Assembly (NCBI GenBank): GCA_037013495.1
Contig: CM072806.1
Coordinates: 22,654,001-22,718,000, forward strand
DNA: 64,000 nucleotides
Source of the DNA: Hippophae tibetana
Taxonomy: Eukaryota; Streptophyta; Magnoliopsida; Rosales; Elaeagnaceae
Reading direction: 5' to 3'
Shown: one piece after another, positions 61,320 to 64,000 of the stretch
Layout of the letters: every line of letters starts with the position of its first letter
How positions within the stretch are numbered: position 1 is the stretch's first letter
Program-made: the position numbers and the translations under genes
The notes under the pieces: generated by a model
Database searches by the model: none
Told to the model about the DNA's origin: nothing
Seen by the model: the letters and a program-made list of their open reading frames with translations, nothing else

Positions 61320-64000
61320 CCTATTCAGCCACATAGATCCATTAGCTAAGCAAACTCATAATCCATTTCCTCTAAGTTCCATCAATACAAAAGCACCTTT
61401 TGAACTGATTCATGTCGATATTTGGGGTGGCTATCACATTCCAGCACTTAATGAAACACGTTATTTCCTCACTATTATTGATGACTACTCAAGATGCACA
61501 TGGGTCTATCTCTTACATGATAAATCTAATGCCCGCACATTTCTTACCACATTTATTAATCTTGTTGAAACACAATTTTCATCCAGAGTTAAAATCATTT
61601 ATAGTGACAATGGACCAGAATTCTCTATGACCCAGTTGTTTTCTACCAAAGGAACCCTTTATCAAACCAGTTGTGTCTCTAACCCTCAACAAAATGGTGT
61701 TACTGAACGCAAACACCATCATCTTCTCAATGTTGCTCGTTCATTTCTCTTTCAAGCCAATCTCCCTAAACACTTCTGGGGAGATACCATTCTTACAACC
61801 ACATATCTCATAAATCGTACTCCAACACCTATTTTCAAGGGTAAAACACCATTTGAAGTCATTTTTCACAAAATTCCTAGGTATGAACATTTGGTTCCCT
61901 TTGTTTTGTGTTTGCACATCATGATCAACTCACCAAGTTTGATGCTAGATCACATAGATGCATATTCATTGGGTATCCATCTGGGATAAAAGGTTATCGT
62001 GTCTACAATTTGGAAACAAGCAAGACTTTAGTGTCTCGTGATGTTATCTTTCATGAATATGTATTTCCTTATTTCACTTCCGCTGTCAACACTCTAACTC
62101 TATTCCCTCCATCAAAAAATACTATTTGTGATGACATACTTAACATTCGTCAATCAACCAATCCAAATACATCACTTCATCATACATCATTTGTCCTTCC
62201 AACAATCAACTCAAACATTCTTCATCTTCAAAATTCATCTCCAGAAACATCATCATCAACTTATCCACCACATATGAATCCTCCAACACCAGTCACACAT
62301 AGGCTTCATCGATCCACCAATGTTCCTAGCTACCTTTCAAAAATATCATGTAGAAGCTTCCTTGCCTTCTCGATTCTTCCCTTCGTCTAACTCAACATCA
62401 TCTGATAACAAAGGTACTTCTCATTCTCTATCTCATGTACTTACCTATGACCAATTATCAACTATACATCGTGCCTTTGCTACTTTTATTTCCATTCTTA
62501 GGGAACCAACCAACTTTGTTGAAGCTTTCAACGATAAAAAATGGTGGCTTGCCATGAAACAAGAACTGGATGCTCTTGAAACTAATGGCACTTGGACGCT
62601 TCAACAGCTTCCTCCAAACAAGAAACCAGTTAGTTGTAAATGGGTCTACAAAATTAAGTATAATCCTGATGGCCCTATGGAATGATACAAGGCTCGGTTA
62701 GTGGCCAAAGGATACAGTCAGATTGAAGGTTTTGACTACCAAGAAACTTTTGCACTATTAGCCAAACTTGTCACTGTTTGGTTTCTTCTTGCCGTTGTTA
62801 CTATTCAAAATTGGCATATTCGACAACTCGATGTCAACAGTGCTTTTCTCTATGGTGATCTTCATGAAGATCTCTACATGTCCCTTCCACCTGGATTTTG
62901 ATGAAAGGGGGAAACACGAGTATGTAAGCTACACAAATCTTTGTATGGACTCAAACAAGCCTCTCGACAATGGTTCATCAAGCTATCAACAACACTTAAG
63001 CTAGTTGGTTTTAACCAATCCAAGTATAATCACTCACTATTCGTCCGAACCCGTGGTAATTCCTTCTCTACTCTTCTTGTCTATGTAGATGATATAATCA
63101 TAATAGGAAACAATGTACAAGACATTGAAGAAACTAAGAATCATCTCATGAGAAAATTCAAGCTTAAAGATCTTAGTGAATTAAAGTATTTTTTGGGCAT
63201 AGAAGTTTCACATTCCAGGAAGGAAATTGTTCTGTCACAACGCAAGTACGCACTTGAAATATTGGAGGACATGGGTTATATTGGTGCCAAATCTGCCAAT
63301 TCATCTATGGAACAAAATTTATCCCTCACCAAGGTTGAAGGGGAATTCATCAGTAATCCCACATCTTATCAAAGACTTGTTGGGAGATTAATATACTTGA
63401 CCATCACAAGGCCCGACTTAGTGTATATCATGCACATTCTCAGTCAATATATGGATAAACCAAATCAAACACATTTGGAAGCAGCTCAACGACTGCTACG
63501 ATATTTCAAGAACACACCAGGGTAAGGTCTCTTTTTCTCAGCAACTAGTTCATTACAACTAAATGCTTTCTGTGACACAGATTGGGCAAAATGCACAGAT
63601 ACATGACGATCAACCATAGGATATTGTATGTTTCTTGGAAACTCGCTATTTTCTTAGAATATTAAGAAACAAAATATTGTCTCACGATCAAGTGCAGAAG
63701 TAGAATACCGCTCTATGGAAACAACATGTTGCGAAGTAACCTAGTTACGATACATTTGTGATGATTTAGGTATCAAACACTCCCAACCAACCAAGCTATA
63801 TTGTGACAATCAAGTAGCCCTTCACATTGCATCAAATCCAGTGTTTCATGAGCGAACCAAACACATAGAGATCAATTGTCATCTAGTAAGAGAAAAAATT
63901 CAAGTTGGAATGATCAAAACTTATCATATCTCTACATTAGAACAACCAGCAGATATATTTACCAAATCCTTGAGTTTTCCACAGTTCTTGAGCTTACTTA
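61320..64000 (+). pseudogene. Ty1/copia polyprotein remnant (integrase, RT, RNase H), cut by window end
   Basis: The integrase has FELIHVDIWGGYH, IDDYSRCTWVYLL, IYSDNGPEF and NGVTERKH (the DDE acids are present), then NLPKHFWGD and YLINRTPTPI. A frameshift near 61895 leads to RSHRCIFIGYPSGIKGYRV, and another shift occurs near 62340. RT has [67 protein letters not shown] and an intact LVYVDDIIIIGNN (about 63080). LSQYMDKPNQTHLEAAQRLL follows. RNase H reads [52 protein letters not shown] and PADIFTKSL to the edge. Stops are TGA 62683 and 63604, two TGAs at 62899-62904, TAA 63523, and TAGs in the RNase H. It is better preserved than the Copia at 8.6 kb. The LTRs lie outside the window or are lost. 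Confidence 0.92.

Noticed and set aside
1..64000. CRISPR array, operons, bacterial defence or toxin-antitoxin systems
   Set aside because: Direct repeats seen are minisatellites, LTRs or local duplications. Genes have introns and the context is a plant nuclear genome.

Overview
This is a repeat-dominated, AT-rich plant nuclear window, most likely from a eudicot. The evidence is GT-AG introns, a plant-only BASIC PENTACYSTEINE (BPC) transcription factor gene, Athila/Tat-type Ty3-gypsy elements with tRNA-Asp-like primer sites, plant Copia elements, and a plant-type LINE. Nothing in it looks bacterial or organellar. I cannot name the species.

Only two host genes are supported, both on the minus strand. 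(1) A class II BPC gene has coding exons at 16902-17849 and 18103-18171. Its long 5' leader or intron region reaches about 20.85 kb and carries a GA tract and two telo-box motifs. The codon at the family's usual start position reads TTG, not ATG. (2) A small four-helix TMEM42/half-EamA-like membrane protein of 116 codons has three exons at 47353-47448, 45475-45645 and 43237-43320. Its two large introns contain repeats.

Layout: 1-5406 is the 3' end of a plus-strand Athila-like element (RNase H tail, integrase, long 3' region, LTR). 5407-8606 holds rearranged, mostly minus-oriented Athila-like LTR and internal remnants. 8612-11569 is a decayed, 5'-truncated Copia element. 11640-12170 is a LINE-type RNase H scrap. 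12.2-16.9 kb is AT-rich and contains one TIR-like element with degenerate TTTAGGG repeats. 16.9-20.9 kb is the BPC gene, with a 558-bp TRIM in its 5' intron region (perfect TSD TATCT). 22231-36204 is a Tat-like element with about 521-bp LTRs, split at 28172 by an Athila-like gag-protease deletion derivative (28172-35340, TSD GGTAG/GGTAA). 37096-40970 is a third Athila-like element (5' LTR, gag, protease), truncated on the right. 43.2-47.5 kb is the TMEM42-like gene.

From 48.3 to about 61.25 kb, a single minus-strand LINE appears to have been split twice. One insertion is a 6.25-kb minus-oriented LTR element without recognisable coding sequence (49756-56005). The other is a TIR/hAT-like element that itself received a 2-kb solo LTR (57536-59540, TSD ATGG(T)). 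61320-64000 is a second Copia pol, cut by the window edge.

All transposon coding regions are broken by stops and frameshifts. Many stops look like C-to-T/G-to-A changes (Trp or Arg/Gln codons to stops), as expected for methylated, silenced DNA. I found no CRISPR array, tRNA, rRNA or bacterial-type operon. Nothing here amounts to a clearly new biological system. The most useful leads are the BPC start-codon change with GA and telo-box motifs in its own leader, a hairpin with a compensatory change after pol in the Athila-like elements, and the well-resolved nesting order.
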